Below, in pieces: positions 63,072 to 64,000 of a stretch of DNA of 64,000 nucleotides. This DNA comes from Asterella californica. Its lineage: Eukaryota; Streptophyta; Marchantiopsida; Marchantiales; Aytoniaceae. How positions within the stretch are numbered: the first letter of the stretch is position 1; the number at the start of each line of letters is the position of its first letter. The stretch is taken from assembly GCA_036924285.1 (NCBI GenBank), contig JAYKYS010000010.1, forward strand, positions 1,550,001 through 1,614,000. The letters are read 5' to 3'. The position numbers and the translations under genes are program-made. A model generated the notes under the pieces. It was not told the DNA's origin and did not search any database. It saw only the letters and a list, made by a program, of their open reading frames with translations.

Positions 63072-63083
63072 GCTCTGATACCA
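63072..63083 (-). other. Primer-binding site of copia element E
   Basis: TGGTATCAGAGC on the minus strand is the initiator-methionine tRNA PBS typical of plant copia elements. It sits about 170 bp upstream of the gag ATG. Confidence 0.9.
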
Positions 63084-64000
63084 TATAAGAACAAGGCGCT
63101 ACGCATGCAATGATATTGCGAGGGCTATGCATTTGCAAGACCTCACAATCCTAGAAGTGAAATATGTGAAGATGAATCTTAAAAGTGAAATCCACCTCAA
63201 CTCACGAATCTTAGAAGGTGATATATGTGAAAGTGTAATTCTAGAGATGTGGATGAATGTTAAAAAACGATGAAAATTAATATAGTCTTTGAAAGTCATT
63301 ATAAGATTGTTTTCAGATACTAAAGGAAGTAGTTTATAATTTTATGTAAGTCACAATGGACATCTTTCAACATGTTTTCATATACTGGTAGTAACATGTT
63401 TGCATCTTTTATGCAAATATATAGTTGTGAATCTTCGGATGGTTTGAGGATAATGATCCTAAGATTATCTTCGGATGTATGATAATATAGAAGTTTATGA
63501 ATCTTTGGACCAATTCGAATATAGTGATCAGTTGCAATTGCAGAAAAGAACATTAGCGAACGTAGCTTATTTTATAGATTGATATTCGAGTCAGTTTTCT
63601 TTTGATTTTCACTATGATAGAATGTTCTTCATCGGCCATACGTGGTAAATGTGTTTGGACCATGTTTGTGTTCGATGAAATATTAATAACACTAACTCTT
63701 AGATGCTATTGTTGGAAATCATTATATATATGAATGTTTTTGAACATGACTCGCAGTGAGATCAATCTTTCTTCGACTTCGTTTAAACATTCAAGATATG
63801 GTATCGTATTCTTATTGTAAACTCTAGATATCTCAAAGAAAAGAAGTATTTTGTTATAGTTTACATATCGCATATCAAACAAATCTTTGTATTATTTTTA
63901 AGCTGTTCGAAAGTTATGCTAACTGAATTATATTCTTTCCTGAAGTAGAACTGTAGATGTGTATATTTTTCTGTAGTATGGAGGATAAAGCGAAGAGACA
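63084..64000 (-). repeat. Presumed 5' LTR of copia E and right edge
   Basis: By position this must start with the 5' LTR of E on the minus strand. The second LTR is outside the window, so I cannot set its ends. It is AT-rich, with TATATATA near 63722, and holds only short open frames. I see no gene. Confidence 0.45.

Larger units (their letters stand above)
59194..63083 (-). mobile_element. Copia element E (5' half), decayed
   Basis: This minus-strand Ty1/copia element is the oldest layer of the window. The PBS is at 63083-63072; gag is at 62905-62030; PR is near 61960; the pre-integrase and integrase regions run to about 59700, and a linker towards RT to 59194. It then continues at 50428-50002 beyond element D. 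Gene order (integrase before RT) and motifs are those of Pseudoviridae. Stops and frame changes are many, and the region 60250-61180 carries a series of inverted repeats. Confidence 0.85.

Noticed and set aside
63711..63740. TGTTGGAAATCAT as the start of a copia LTR
   Set aside because: Wrong orientation and more than 600 bp from the PBS of E, which is on the minus strand.

Overview
The window is wall-to-wall nested LTR retrotransposons. I find no host gene, tRNA, rRNA, CRISPR array or bacterial feature. The organism is a plant-lineage eukaryote: Ty3/gypsy and Ty1/copia elements with plant-type primer-binding sites (the initiator-Met tRNA PBS TGGTATCAGAGC, and the TGGCGCCGYTGCCGGGGA type), kilobase-sized LTRs and deep nesting. 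A charophyte alga or non-seed plant with a large genome would fit, but naming one is a guess.

Most insertions can be peeled off by their LTR ends and target-site duplications (TSDs), which gives the order of events. (E) A decayed copia element on the minus strand: its PBS is at 63072-63083, gag-PR-IN lie at 62905-59194, and the RT start lies at 50428-50002; its 3' half is off the left edge. (A) A decayed gypsy element (+) inserted into E's RT. Its pieces are 1-1749, 18357-20360 and 47418-47706, and its 3' LTR is 47707-50001. (F-solo) A ~4.5 kb solo LTR (-), 1750-18351, in A's pol, TSD CAGAC. (B) A full gypsy element (-), 1871-13967, inside that solo LTR, TSD ACGG. (B-solo) A solo B LTR, 9237-11258, inside B's gag, TSD CCGG. 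(C) A gypsy element (+), 20361-47413, in A's integrase, TSD GCGC. (F) A 16.6 kb gypsy element (+) with ~4.97 kb LTRs, 25714-42360, inside C's pol, TSD GTAGA. (D-solo) A D-family solo LTR (-), 47904-48817, in A's 3' LTR, TSD GTGC. (D) An intact gypsy element (+) with identical LTRs, 50429-59193, in copia E, TSD GCTC. The deepest chain, E > A > F-solo > B > B-solo, is five levels.

A, B and C are related families. They share a DHGSEIN protease motif, an FLDDIP/VP reverse-transcriptase motif and pol in the -1 frame relative to gag-PR. At the gag-PR/pol boundary all three have a GGRTTTT slippery heptamer followed 6-8 nt later by a stem-loop. The stem sequences differ but each pairs with itself, and the loops share an AGCGRG core. 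This is strong sequence evidence for -1 programmed frameshifting.

F is the most unusual element. Its LTRs are about 5 kb and each carries a coding frame of up to 544 codons for an acidic coiled-coil protein of unknown function. The C-terminal half of this frame, including its stop position, is recognisable in the divergent F-solo LTR. F is also saturated with the hexamer GAAGAC/GTCTTC in coding and non-coding parts alike. D looks potentially autonomous: identical 916-bp LTRs with TATA boxes, one 1628-aa gag-pol frame, and two extra small ORFs upstream of gag, one with a zinc knuckle.
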